From Massospora cicadina (lineage: Eukaryota; Entomophthoromycota; Entomophthoromycetes; Entomophthorales; Entomophthoraceae), in assembly GCA_022478985.1 (NCBI GenBank), contig JAKSZP010000014.1:62001-126000 (forward strand): 64,000 nucleotides of DNA, in the 5' to 3' direction. Positions within the stretch are counted from its first letter, which is position 1; the number at the start of each line of letters is the position of its first letter. The notes beneath the pieces were generated by a model. The model saw only the letters and a list, made by a program, of their open reading frames with translations. It did not search any database and had not been told where the DNA came from. Shown here one piece after another: positions 48,340 through 59,718 of the stretch. The position numbers and the translations under genes were made by a program.

Positions 48340-50300
48340 AAAGTTTACAATGTGGTTTTATCTTTTGCAATAAGTGCAGCATAAATCAGTTTTAGGCGAA
48401 TCAGGGGGTGTAACCACTAACACTTGGAGCTGTATCTTATTATTATACCGAGGTGGCCCGTGTGTTTGAATAGTTTTGCAGGAATATATAAGATTGCTAC
48501 TTTGTTATGAAGGAGAGACGTCAAGTTATACTTCACCGCTTTAAGATAGAGTAGAACCTTAGGCATATTTTTAAAAGCCAAAATCATGGCAGTGATAGAA
48601 TCAATGTAAGATGATTTCCTGTTACTATTGTTTAAGCCTTAAGATAAAATCTATGGGCTAACTCATTGATGATCTCTCCAAAATTAATTTTTCTTCCCAT
48701 AAAAGTTTATTTTTGGTTGGATAAGGTTAGGTCGCTCCCAAATTCCTGAAGCAAGACAGTTTGGCTTCAGTCCAAGTATTACAATGCATTAGATGAGGGA
48801 CTATAACGTTTTGAGCACGTGACTAAGACAGTTTGTCAGTGTTTGAGTCGTTTATTGTTGGTGACTTCTTCCATAGTACTTTTATAACAATATGGGAAAA
48901 GAGAAGATACTCCCTTCTCCTGGGACGTACTTTTCTTTGATGGAGGGTTTAAACGGGCCACTTGGGGGGGTTGGAGGTCAAACAACATGAACTGACACCG
49001 GGGGTGCTCTTTCACCTAAAGAAGAAACGGTATCTTGTGATTGTTTGTGAGGAGGAAGATCATCCACTTAACTTTGTAGGTAGTTAATATCTTTGATTAC
49101 TAAATCTACTCAAAAATGGGTGGCACTAAGAGCTATTTTCGTGGCGATGAGCAGATTTACCTTCCAAATTTCATTTTTTATTTTGGTAGTCACATCTCAA
49201 AGTTCAAGTTGGTGTTGCTCAGTGGCGAGACTTATTTGCTCCAAGCTATTTACCACAGCAGGTAAAGTTGGCAAGTTCTCAAGGCGTTTATGATAAGCGT
49301 TTAGGTAAATTTCAGGAAAGAAAGGCACTCCATTCGGAGTGATTTGCGCTCCTTGGGTGACACATCCTAGTTGGCATTGAGATTTTGAACTTACTAATTA
49401 ATGATTGGAGGCGTTCATCAGGGATTCCTGGGTCAGCATTTGGTCCAGGTGGTCCTAGTGGATCATGGTGTCCAGGATATCCTTAACCACCAGCTTGTAC
49501 GTTGTGACCAGGAGCTCTGCACTTGACAGGCATTCCCGGTGGTCCTGAAGAATTGAGATTATCAGGCATCACATACTTCATAGATCAATTCTTACAAAAA
49601 ATGGAGGCGATTGTTTATGGAGGTCATAAAGTTATCAACTTCAGTTTATAACTCAAGGGTACAATCTCCAACCTGATTATGAACAATGACCTCTAATTGA
49701 CTGAAATAATTAGAGAGTTCCATTTAAACGAATCTCATAATTCCCTCATCCATATGGGTTAACACTACTTGCATCTTGTTGAAATGCTGCCAATTTTCCA
49801 ATAAGGAGTTTTGGTTTTCACCGTCAAAGAGATAGGCAGAATGAAGGATTGGAGGAGTTGCAAATGTAACGTCCCCATCAAAAGTAAATGGTGGAGTAGT
49901 TCCTGATGATGGAACCTGGCTACTTAAATTAGATGGTAAAAGGTGGGATTTACAAATCAACGCAAATATCATTCCAAACGTCCATCTCCAACCATTTCTC
50001 TTTCAAGCAAGGAACTATCGGCCAAACTCATAATAGGGGCCAGTACTGCAAGAGCTCATATTCTATTAGCTCGGCCTCCAGGGACGAAGGCCCTCAAAAA
50101 GAGGATCTGGAGGGCTTCAATGAAGTCTGATAGTTGCAATCAATATTTCTCTGCAGAAGGAGCAGGGAGTTTAACCTCCAACGATGTGGGAAAGAGAAGA
50201 TTGCATGTCACTGTCATTTCTCCTATGTGCATATTGATCGCCCAGTCACTGAGATGGGTGGCGTCATGATATAAGGAGGTATTCAAAGCTGAATCATTAT
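48340..50300 (-). pseudogene. Element F gag with collagen-like tract
   Basis: An N-terminal piece (49724-49972) is open. At 49545-49420 the minus strand encodes 14 consecutive Gly-X-Y triplets, with Gly kept in nine and single-base Gly substitutions in five (GPP GMP at the start, GPP GPN near the end). The capsid remnant is at about 48560-49000. The zinc knuckle at 48340-48375 reads C-x2-C-x4-H-x4-C, with one stop inside. Very decayed. Confidence 0.68.
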
Positions 50301-50337
50301 TGTTCACTGTAATAATAGTTCCACCATGAACTTGGAG

Positions 50338-50360
50338 TAAACCTGGCAGGGAGCACAAGT
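50338..50360 (-). promoter_or_regulatory. Element F primer-binding site
   Basis: Minus strand TTGTGCTCCCTGCCAGG, next to the 5' LTR. It is recognisable as a decayed version of the TGGTGCTCACTACAGGG site of B and I. Confidence 0.5.
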
Positions 50361-50362
50361 TT

Positions 50363-50926
50363 TGTTGGGATGGAGTGGGTGTCAAACCACTCACACTTTA
50401 TTTTTGAGGCCAGGAGACTTAAAGTTCCTGAGTGTTGTATTATAAAGTTTACTTTCATGACGGAAAATTCTTCACTAAGGATAAAGTTTCTTGAGTGGTA
50501 GATCCTAAAGGTGTTTTTCATCCCTAAAATAATAGAGGTAAGCTAAATCAGTAATGAGAAAAAAAGATAAGTTTATTTCATTAGAAACAAAATTATATTG
50601 GAGATCAGGTAGTTTTTCAAGGGTAAATCTCCAAGCGTTTCCAAGCCAATATAAATACTCATTACCAATAGGGAATTCTGTAACATTCTGGTCATATCTG
50701 TCAAAAAGTGTCTGAATGCTGCATAGATCATATTTAAACCCTGATATCAGGAGGTTTTGGTCGAGTAATATCAATTTGCACAAGTTGGGGTTTTACCCTG
50801 ATATCAGAAGGCCTTAAATTTAGTTTGGGATTGTCCCCGACAATAGTGTCAACTATATCTTTGGATTGGGTTTAATTACTTGCATCAGATAGAAATTTAT
50901 CCTTAATTTGGGTAGGAATCTCGACA
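50363..50926 (-). repeat. Element F 5' LTR
   Basis: On the plus strand it begins TGTTGGGATGGAG and ends TCTCGACA; on the minus strand TGTCGAGA to TCCCAACA. It is collinear with 44232-44789 (shared GGGTGTCAAACCACTC and AGATAAGTTTATTT). Confidence 0.78.
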
Positions 50927-51319
50927 GCCAGATTAAAAGGTAAAAATATCATGTAAGGAGTCCTCATGTATGTATACCCCCTCCTGCGGTAGATAACCAA
51001 GAAGGCTTGCATATTTTATTTGTCTAAGTTGACTACTATACCACCAATGTCATCGGTCATTATCAATACCCAGGTACATATCAATATCCCCTCAGGACAA
51101 CTCTGGAATATGATGCATGGATAACCTATCAATCAAGAAGAGCCCGGCCTGCCCAGATATTTTAGAACCTGCCTATTATGGATCCATATCAATATTCCTG
51201 GTTAACCTAAATGACAAACCTAGGTCAATGGGACCTAATAATACAGCCGCTTATGTTCACCTCCTTCCTGAAGAAGCCATTGATGATGTCTGTAGCTTTG
51301 GAATATTAAGGATTTTAGA

Positions 51320-52370
51320 TTAGCTTATTCCATTGGTAGCTCTAGTTGACACCTCTATTGGGTAAGAGCTCATCAGCGAACAACAGAGCTAAGTTGAGAA
51401 ATTATAAAAAAATACTCAGACCTCTTCTCAACCTCTACATATTATTTTGGAAAAAAGAATGGCGTTTTACATCAAGTTGAGACTGGGGGATGCTCAACCC
51501 ATTGAATCACATCTCTACCAAAAAAGGAAGGTTGAAGAAGCTTTTGTGGTTGATGAGCTTAAACAGCTACTGAATCTGGGCTTTTGGTGCATTCCTTTAG
51601 CCCTGAGGGTCCCCTCATTTGTTAGTTTGGAAGAAGGATGGAAGTCATTGTGTAGTAATGGACCATTGAAGACTTAATTCCATTACCAAGAAGGACAGTT
51701 ACCCAGATCTGGATTGACAATTCTTTTTACTTGCTTGCTGGATCAAAGTATTTTGCCAATATTGATCTCACTAGCAGATAATTGGAATGTAGAGCTAACA
51801 CCTGAAGATCAATCAAAATTGTGCTCATAGCCAACAAAAGGTTATTTGAGCTAAATAGGATGCCTCAGGGCCTTTGCAATGCATCTGCCACCTTCCAACG
51901 TGCCATAGATGAGATACTAGGGGATTTAAAGCTATCCTGTGTCCTCGTGCACCTCAAAGATATCACTGTTTTCTCATAAACCTTCAACGGCCGCATGGAA
52001 CATCTCTGGGAAGTCTTTATTTGTCTTAGAAAGGCCTCAATAAAGCTTAAGCCTTCAGAAGTGCTCTTTCTTACAATATGAAATAAAATACCTCAGACAA
52101 AAGGTCTTTAAACAGTAATTCATCCTATTCTGGATAGAGTCTCTGTCATTAAGAAGATGTCACGACCTCAGAGCCTTAGGGATAACCATGTGTTCTTGGG
52201 CGTGGTGGGGTATTATCATCAGTTCATCCCTCAGTTTTCTGATTTAGCCAAACCCCTGGTCTACCTTCTACAAAAGAATGTACCTTTTGTATGGCGTCTT
52301 GAACAAGAACAGGCTTTAAAGTGTTGAGGGCTGCTCTTTGTAAAGATGTACTTAAGTTCATCCACATTTT
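51320..52370 (+). pseudogene. Element E reverse transcriptase
   Basis: 51447-51677 carries the RT lead-in (YQKRKVEEAFVVDELKQLLNLGFW). Further pieces give KYFANIDLTSR (motif A), GLCNASATFQRAIDEILGDLKLSC (motif B) and HLKDITVFS at 51950 where YxDD is expected, so the first catalytic Asp is Lys. 52190-52330 is the thumb (VFLGVVGYYHQFIPQFSDLAKPL). Confidence 0.8.
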
Positions 52371-52900
52371 AATCAACCATTTTTGCTATTCACTGATTCT
52401 AGCAACATCGCATTCATGGCTATCCTAGCTCAGCACAATGAAAATCAGGATGACCATCCAGAGGCTCACTTTAGCAAGGCCCTAATTAAGGCCAAACGAA
52501 ACTATAGTGTTACTGAGCACAAGTGCCTGGCTGTTTTATTGGCAATCAAGCATTTTCATTTCTTCCCTATATGGAATCCAGTTTACCATCATCACTGATC
52601 ATTCCTTGCTCTGATGGTTGCAGCAGATGAATGACCTGTACTTCCAGTTAGTAATATGGCATTAAGGCTACAGAACTACGCTTTCAGCATTGTATATTGT
52701 GTGGTGCTATTCATCAGAATGTGATGATCTTTCAAGGATGCTAGTACTGGCCGCCCTAACACCCAAAAGGGGACTGATTATAAAATCTAATTGGCCATCC
52801 TAAGTGATGAGAGTTGGAAACTCCTGAGATCCAAACCAAATTACGCAAGATGACCAAGGACACCCAAATCAAGGGGGGTGCAGTATAAAAAAAATCAACA
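52371..52900 (+). pseudogene. Element E RNase H
   Basis: The open frame 52383-52598 encodes MLFTDSSNIAFMAILAQ (first Asp present) and NYSVTEHKCLAVLLAIKHF (catalytic Glu changed to His or shifted). A TDHSLL-like motif follows in another frame near 52590. Confidence 0.75.
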
Positions 52901-53973
52901 GAAAATGACTCCCTTATATCCGCCCTTCATCCCAATCTGGTGTTATGCTTGAAGGACACATGAAAGTGTGGCATGGTTCAGTAAAAAAACTTGAAAAGGC
53001 TAAAGAAGCGATGCTATTGTGATCAGATGTTTGAAACCATCCAGGAAGTTTTAGAGGCCTGTTTGCCTTGTCAAACCTAAGATTGGGCTAGTACCCATTA
53101 CCAACATACAGTTGAAGCTCTATAAAGTCCATTTAATGTCATCATCAATGTGGTGGGCCTTTGCCTACCGGATTACATGTTCATATATATCATATCAGCT
53201 GTGGACCATTTGACAAATAGGTTGAAGCAATCTCTGTCCCAGATACCGCTGTGAAAGCCATGGCCCTAATCCTTATTTGAGACATTTTCACTCAGCACAT
53301 ATGCCTGCAAACTATACTCTTGGACATAAGCTAATTTCATCTCCCAGGTAGTCCAAGTACTATTTTTTGTAAATACCAAAGTTTCAACACCCCATATAAT
53401 CCCTTAACCAGTGAGGCAGTGGAACACTCCAATGGAAAACTTGTTTATATTTTCTGGAATATGGCTGCCTCTGACCCTATACGCTGAAACCACTATATAC
53501 CCAGTGCTTTTCTCGCTATCAGATAAGCTATCACTTAATAATCAAGATGTCTCTTTTAAAAGCTCTATAGGGGCGTGCCCCTCGAATACCAAGTAGTGTT
53601 CAGCCCCTACTTGATACCTCAGTGCCTGAGAACTCTGATTTGATAATGAGAGCCTTAGCTAATGAGATCGTCTAGCTTCAAACCCTCACCACTCATGGAA
53701 TTTTCACCACTACAAAAAGGGAGACATCTTGATATAATGTTGTCCAACACTACTTAATAAAAGTTTCAATTAGGTGACTTAGTTCTTTTATCACTATCAA
53801 CCTGGAGGACAACAGAACAAGATTGACGTTATAGGTCCAGAGCCTACAAGGTATTCATAAGGTGAACTCTAAATACTCTATAGCTGATGTCAATCAAGGA
53901 ACAGTGGTAAACTGAGTACACAGACGATTCCTATGGCCCTATATCATCCTATGATGGGATCTTAAGGAGGCAT
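52901..53973 (+). pseudogene. Element E integrase
   Basis: An N-terminal zinc-binding piece lies near 52960-53085 (ends CLPCQT). The catalytic core is at 53120-53480 (FNVIINVVGLCLPDY, ISAVDHLTNR, EAVEHSNGKL). The C-terminal region is near 53750-53930, followed by the polypurine tract. Multiple stops. Confidence 0.7.
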
Positions 53974-54444
53974 TGTTTGTATATAAAGATAATGAGCGAG
54001 TCAAGATCCCTACTCCTAAATTGAGCCTCAATAATTTGACTCTTCGGAAATTATGATTGAAACCTGTCCTTGAAGGCACCAATGGGAAATTTTATCAGGA
54101 AGCATCACGTGCATGAAAATTGATGGAGATGGCTTCCTGAATTGCACCTCCGCTTTCAGAATCTCAAAAGGCACAAATCCTAACATTGAGGTCATGAGGA
54201 TTTAGAACAATGAGTGCTTCATTAGGAGGATGATTTAGAAGGTGGTGAAAGATTATGATCATATGAGGTCATGAAGATCCCTTACCACCATGTCCCCATG
54301 CACCCTATAGATATTAAAACCTTTAACTCAATAAAGTAGTCTATTTCACCCCATCTTTTCATCTTTAATGACCTATCTACTAGATTTTTAGCTTTAAGCC
54401 CTCTTTAAACCTTTACTACAGTCAAGATAACTGGTAAGCTGTCA
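53974..54444 (+). repeat. Element E 3' LTR
   Basis: Collinear with the 5' LTR, including AGCATCACGTGCATGA at 54103 and CATGTCCCCATGCACCC at 54289. Starts TGTTTGTATA and ends AAGCTGTCA. Confidence 0.8.
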
Positions 54445-55138
54445 CCTTTAAAATTATTTACTGCTCTTAGGAGGTGGAAAAAATTTATTAAAGATTATGG
54501 CAATAGTTGTACCTTTTAAGAAGGTGTTGTTGTGTATGAATTTCTGAGATAAGGGTGGTGATTTACTCGTCCATTTTTGATATAATACATATCTTTTGGC
54601 ATGCTTCCTCATAAAATTTATACCACCCTGGGTTTGGTGTCATAATATGCATTAAATAGTAATATTTGAGTTATTTTTGGTTATAATTACTCATTCTTCT
54701 TCAGGGAAGTTTTTAACAACAATTAAAGTTGATACTGGAGCCTCAGAGAGCTTTATTGATCTAGACCTAGTTGACTACCTTAAGTTATGCTACTTACCTG
54801 GTGACATGGTTAGGGCAGTTGCTTCTCAGGATAATCCCACTTTGAAGATTTAAGGTTTAGTTGATTATTGAGTTTATAAAACCACTTAGCTGACAACTTA
54901 TTGGAAGGCAATAACCTTCTGTACCCAAATATCTTAGGTTTGGGCTGACGAAGAGAATTTAATATCAAACCAATTTGAATGCCAATACCTTAACTTTGTC
55001 CTTGTAGGGTAGTCAAGAATCAATAATTCCACTGTCAGACAGCAGCGCTCTGAGCAACTTGCCGATGTGACCCAAGATACATAAGCTTAGTCTTGCACCT
55101 CTGCTGAAGCCCACTACTGAAGCACCTCTACCCCATTT
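54445..55138 (+). pseudogene. Element G protease region
   Basis: Resumes the chromovirus after element E. The active site DTGASESFIDLDLVDYL is at 54731-54780, with the catalytic triad intact, unlike A. In-frame stops follow at about 54850. Confidence 0.75.
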
Positions 55139-56067
55139 TTGGAGGGTTGGAGTCTTCATTTGATGAGGCTTCAAAAAATGCCTTACCCAATCATTTATAG
55201 TTTGGTTTTAATTTTATACTTAATTGTTGACCTGTTCCATATTTCCTCCCTGATTTGCCCTTTGACTCTGCGGGAAGAGGTAGCATTAGATCTTTGGATA
55301 CAGAGTAACTGGCAAAAGGAGCCATTTTTCAGCGAACCTCTCTGGTATGCTCAAAGCTTCTCTTTGTGGAAAAAGTGGATAGTACTTTACGCCTTGTGTA
55401 GATTATGGTAACTTAAATAAAGTCACCATACATGATTTGCATCCCATTCCTATGGAGGTACAAAATTGCTCGCCATGTGGAGAAAGCCAAAGTCTTTTTT
55501 AAAATGTATTGCTTAAATGCCTTTAACCAGATTCACATCCAAAAATGGGCAGGAATGGCTCACTGCATCCATAACAGGGAGGGGATTTTTTAATTCTGGG
55601 TCATGCCTTTTGGTCTTAAGAATACTCCTGCAATTTATAACATCCTATTGCTGCACATTAGGAGAGTTGTTTGGTGTGTGCGCGGTAGCCTATATGGATG
55701 ACATTCTGTTGTTCTCCCATTGGCCAAGCATTTCAAGAGATTCGACTAAGGCAAGTGGTTGAGCATTTGAGAGCAGCAAACTTGATGCTGAAGATTAGTA
55801 AATGTGAGTCCTCTAAGTCCCGAGTCACCTTTCTTTGGAAACATTGTTTTTGACAAAGGACACGTGATTGCTCCAGACAAGGAGAAGGCTATTTGGGATT
55901 GGCCCACTCACACTTCAGTTAGGGAGTTGAGGAGATTTTTAGGGACTTGCACCTTCCTTAAGAAGTTCACACCAAATCTCTCAGAGGTTGCGGCACCTTT
56001 GCATAAAGCCAGCGGGAAAAGAATCTTCAGTGGCCATCAGCACTGGATGATGCCTTCTAAGCTGTGA
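55139..56067 (+). pseudogene. Element G reverse transcriptase
   Basis: RT pieces in three frames: 55139-55411, 55517-55762 and 55804-56067. The catalytic loop AYMDDILLFS is intact at 55688-55717, the only intact YxDD in the window. The thumb (RELRRFLGTCTFLKKFTPNL) is in the third piece. Frameshifts rule out function. Confidence 0.85.
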
Positions 56068-56744
56068 AGTTCACTATGCTCTCCAAGTCAGTTCTTCACC
56101 ACATGGATCCCAATATTGAGTTTAAATTGGATAGCATTGCCTTCAGCTTTGGTACTACTGCTGCTCTGTTACAGGTGGGCAAAGATGGAGTTCAGCATAG
56201 TTTAGGGTATTCACGTAAGATGTCCTTCCCTGAGTTGAATTACGCAGTATATGACAAAAAACTATTGGCAGTAATGGAATTACTAACTTATTGGCGTCAT
56301 CATCTTCATGGTTCTTCCCAATCATTCCACATTTGTATTGACCATCTGGCTCTGCTGTACTACTGAGCCCTTCATGTCTTGACCCCTCAACAAACACGCC
56401 AACATGAGACCCTTGCCCAATTTGTGTCCTATTATGAGTTCACAATATGTCAAGGAGAATGGTTTGGCTAATGCTTTGAGACATAACCCTGCTGTGCTTC
56501 TGACCCCCAGGAATTGGAGTTGCATAACACCCACCTGGAGATTCCCCTAGACAAAATTTTATCTAAACCATAATTCCCTGCATGAACTCCAGTTCTTGCT
56601 TCCCTGAAGAATCTAGAGTAGTATGGTATTTTCAGAAAAGTCGTTTTTTCTCAGTCCTTATCAACAAAATATACCTTAATTATCACCAAATGCACTTTGA
56701 CTTAGGAAGATATAACAAAAGGATATTATGTAAAGGACGATATG
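56064..56744 (+). pseudogene. Element G RNase H and start of linker
   Basis: The open frame 56064-56366 encodes FKLDSIAFSFGTTAALLQVG, ELNYAVYDKKLLAVMELL (Glu replaced by Lys next to Leu-Leu) and ICIDHLAL (Asp present). The linker to integrase follows to 56744, where element H interrupts. Confidence 0.78.
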
Positions 56745-56749
56745 GTATG

Positions 56750-57906
56750 TGTAACAAATCAGGTTCTCAAGACCTAGCTTGCCATACTGATACATTTAAC
56801 CTTACTCTAAAAATAATTTCCTTAATTGAGCAGTGAAATAGGTCAGTATTGGGTTGTCAGCCATCTAATCTGGATCAATTTCCCTTCACTTCAAAGGAAG
56901 GCCTTGAGATGGCTTGGGTGAATTGCCCACTTTTGTTGGAGGTCTGATGTGGCATCTAATACTCTGCCTTACTCTAGCCACCTGTATGGACCCAAGGATA
57001 CACACTTACTGGCGATATGCACTGCAGGCGTCTCCACTAAGTGACCACAACCAGGTCAAGGTGTGGCGATATTGGCAGGCCCATTGATACCTCAAAATGA
57101 CCTCATACCTTCTGAGGCCATGAGTTTACAGCTTACAGCACCTGATGATTGAGGGTTCAACGTCCGTGCAATTCTGAGCAGATTGCTGGCCAGCCTAAAA
57201 TACAACAGAACCAATAAAATACTTTATAATTTAAAATAAAGATCAAGCGAAATGGTCATTTATTCAAGATTGGCCTATCTGGTGAGGGAGCCCACTAACG
57301 GTGGGAACGCAGGATGTGGCAACCAGAAATAAGATAGATTTTAACTTGAGAGGGTTGGAATAGGTTATACCAGAATATATACCTGGCGCTGATTCAAAAT
57401 TAATAAATAAATTAAAATGAGAACTGGGAAATCATATATCATTCTGGTGAGTTCAAGCCCTGTTTCTCATTTTTATTTAACCGAGGCAAGCTGACCAGGG
57501 GACAGACATTAACAAAAGAAAGAAAGAAATGACATGAAACCTGAACAGGGTCAACTCCTTCAAAGAAAGTTTTTCCACCTCCGGATTGGGACTCAAATTT
57601 TTCTGGTTACGTCAGGGGTAGGTTTTCATGTTATTAGACCTACTAACCGCCAATAGCTTCCTTTGGCTGGCACCCTGATCGATGTGTGAAGGGCAGGAAT
57701 CAAACCTGCAACCTTCAGGTTGGTAGCCGTATGTCCTTACCAACTCGCTTTCCACCCCCTTCAAGCCCTGTTTCTCATAATTTGGATAATGATAAATATA
57801 ACTTTTAATTATAAACTGCAGCAGATTTGATTGGAATCATACTTGTAACCACCATTCCTAATATCTCGATTTATAGGATCTTATGAATAGAATTTATTAT
57901 GTTACA
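56750..57906 (-). repeat. Element H LTR copy 1 (contains SINE)
   Basis: Ends TGTAAC and GTTACA. Collinear with 58256-59101 except for the SINE and its target duplication. Confidence 0.8.
57471..57759 (-). mobile_element. tRNA-derived SINE
   Basis: A 289 bp insertion flanked by a perfect 19 bp duplication, TTCAAGCCCTGTTTCTCAT at 57452-57470 and 57760-57778. That length is typical of LINE-mediated retroposition. Minus-strand head: an A-box-like GCGAGTTGGTAAGG (about 57735-57749) and, 43 bp on, GGTTTGATTCC (57696-57706), a B box with one change. The spacing matches a tRNA. Then a unique body, a (TTTC)4 run, and a tail ending GGTTAAATAAAAA. The anticodon stem does not pair cleanly, so the parent tRNA is unclear. 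Confidence 0.88.
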
Positions 57907-58255
57907 TTACCCCTCACTAAGGTAGAACCTTCAAGTTTGCCTGAGCTTAGGTGATGCAGAAGGAGATCTGCCAATGTGTGACCTTTAATTGAAAATGGGA
58001 GGAAAGGGGAATTCCAACCAGAAATCAAGGGTCACAGAAAGTGTCAATTCTCCCCTCAGAGGTCCACTGAAGGGTGTATGATTCCTCAACGACAGTGGTC
58101 CAATTGGCACCCCAACTTCCCCCTTTACTAACAGTGGTCTACAAAGCCCAATGAAGAAGGCGATGGGGTTAAATTTGCTTGGGACAATGGTCATCACCCT
58201 ATCTTGTGAGCTGGCAGGAACCACAGCTTGTCACAGAAGATTGATGCTGGAATAA

Positions 58256-59101
58256 TGTAATATACCATGTTTCCAAGACCTGGCTTGCCATCCTGATACT
58301 TATAACCTTATGAAAAAAATTATTTCCTCGATTGAGCAGTGTGATAGGTCAGTATTGGGTTTTCAGCCATCAAATTTGGATCAATTGCCCTACACTTCAA
58401 TGGAAGAGCTGGTGGTGACTTGGGTGAATTGCCTATTTTTGGCAGAAGTCTGATGTGGCAGCCAATACTCTGCCAGCCTCTATCCACCTGTCTAGACACA
58501 GGGAGTACACACTTACTGACATACTCACTTACAGGCGTCTTCACTTATGACCACAACCAGGTTGAGGTGCATGGAGATTAACTGGCCCATTGATACCTCA
58601 AAATGACCTCACACCTTCTAAGGTCATGAGTTTGCAGCTTACAGCACAAGGTGAGCAAGAATTCAACATCTGTGCGATTCTGAGTGGATTGCTGACCAAC
58701 CTGGGATTATAAAGAAATAACCAAATACTGAATAATTTAAAATAAAGACAAGCAAATTGGTCATTTATTTGAGATTGGCCTATCTGGCGATGGAGCTCAG
58801 AAATGGTGGGAAAGCAGGATGGGGCAGCCAGAAACAAGAACAAATTACAACTTGGAAGGTTTGGTTAAGGTACACCAATATAAACATGACCGCTGAGTCA
58901 AATCATGAGATAAATCAGTTGCGGAAACTGGATGATTCCCGCGTCATTCTGTTGAGTTTGAGCCCAAATTCCCATATTTCAGACAATAATAGATATAAAA
59001 CTATTATAATAAACCACTGCAGTATCTATTTGAACTGCCAGTTTGCAACCACAATTCCTATTATCTCGAAAGACATCAATGAATAGAATTTGTTTGCTAA
59101 G
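58256..59101 (-). repeat. Element H LTR copy 2
   Basis: Starts TGTAATATACC and ends GCTAAG on the plus strand. A third copy, inverted, is at 59719-60552. Confidence 0.8.
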
Positions 59102-59106
59102 GTATG

Positions 59107-59718
59107 GTTTTAGGGATGCTTATGAGTTCCCACAGGACCACCTCGCCTAAAGATATTCAAGGAACATCATGATGGGATAACTGTAGGGCACCCTAGGAAA
59201 GCATAAACCCTGGAGTTTATCAACCATACTTATAACTGGAAGTGAACTTCCACTCAATTTGCAAGTATACCAAGGAGTGCCTTGTCTTAAATAGTATGAA
59301 ATCAAATTGTCAACCTCTTTGTGGGGTTTTGGTACCAGTCAAAAAGCAGTGGGACCCTGATCTTCCCTTTCAGTTTTTATATCGTGGAATTACCCCTGTC
59401 AGAGAGGTATGACGCTATCATGGTAATGGAAGACCTGGATTATAAAATTCGCCCTTTTCATTCCTTTAACACCACATCAACTGATGGAGCAGGTGGCCAA
59501 GTTATCTATCATGTGTTATCCGCCCATGGGGTTCCCCAGGAGATATTAGTGACTTAGAACCCCAGTTCACATAAGTATTTTGGGAAGAGTTGTACAAGAC
59601 TCTTTAGATTCGTCCTTTCTGCTCTATTGCCTTCCACCCACAATTAGATGGGCAGACAGAATGAGTGAACCAATGCTTGGAGCAGTTTTTACAGTTTTAC
59701 ATGATGACTGACCATTCA
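59107..59718 (+). pseudogene. Element G integrase (truncated)
   Basis: Aligns with 14000-14610 of element A: the zinc-binding region (59160-59280), then the core with YDAIMVMEDLDYKIRPFH and LSAHGVPQEIL in the open frame 59321-59557, and FHPQLDGQTE-like sequence near 59630-59670. It is cut at 59718 by an inverted solo LTR. The remainder is not in the window. Confidence 0.75.

Larger units (their letters stand above)
44232..50926 (-). mobile_element. Element F: Ty3/gypsy element inserted in E
   Basis: LTRs at 50363-50926 (5') and 44232-44789 (3'), about 75% identical by eye. Flanks TTCAG and GCCAG match 3/5. Minus-strand order: primer site, gag with collagen-like tract and zinc knuckle, protease, RT, RNase H, and the integrase N-terminus joined to its C-terminus. 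Polypurine tract AGAGGGGGCTT (44790-44800) at the 3' LTR. Element E resumes after 50926. Confidence 0.8.
41173..54444 (+). mobile_element. Element E: Ty3/gypsy element inserted in G
   Basis: LTRs at 41173-41645 and 53974-54444 (about 75-80% identical by eye). Flanks CCCCT and CCTTT match only 3/5. The interior has gag (collagen-like tract, capsid, knuckle), protease, then after the nested element F, RT, RNase H and integrase. The polypurine tract AAGGAGGCAT abuts the 3' LTR. Element G sequence resumes directly after 54444, as shown by alignment with A around 11700. Heavily decayed. Confidence 0.8.
56750..59101 (-). mobile_element. Element H: short LTR element in G
   Basis: Flanked by a perfect 5 bp duplication GTATG (56745-56749 and 59102-59106). 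The LTRs are 56750-57906 (1,157 bp including a SINE; ~847 without) and 58256-59101 (846 bp), ~75% identical by eye. The interior is only 349 bp (57907-58255) and non-coding. A purine tract AGTGAGGGGTAA on the minus strand abuts the first LTR (TGTAAC), which gives the orientation. Non-autonomous. Confidence 0.82.
33593..59718 (+). mobile_element. Element G: chromovirus copy expanded by nested insertions
   Basis: A second copy of the family of A. Its own parts are: 5' LTR 33593-33983 plus 36039-36851, leader and gag region 36852-41172, protease to RNase H 54445-56744, and start of integrase 59107-59718. Each break is filled by a separate insertion (C, E with F inside, H with a SINE inside, and a solo LTR). 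The rest of integrase, chromodomain and 3' LTR are not in the window. DNA alignment with A runs through every junction and supports the model. Confidence 0.8.
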
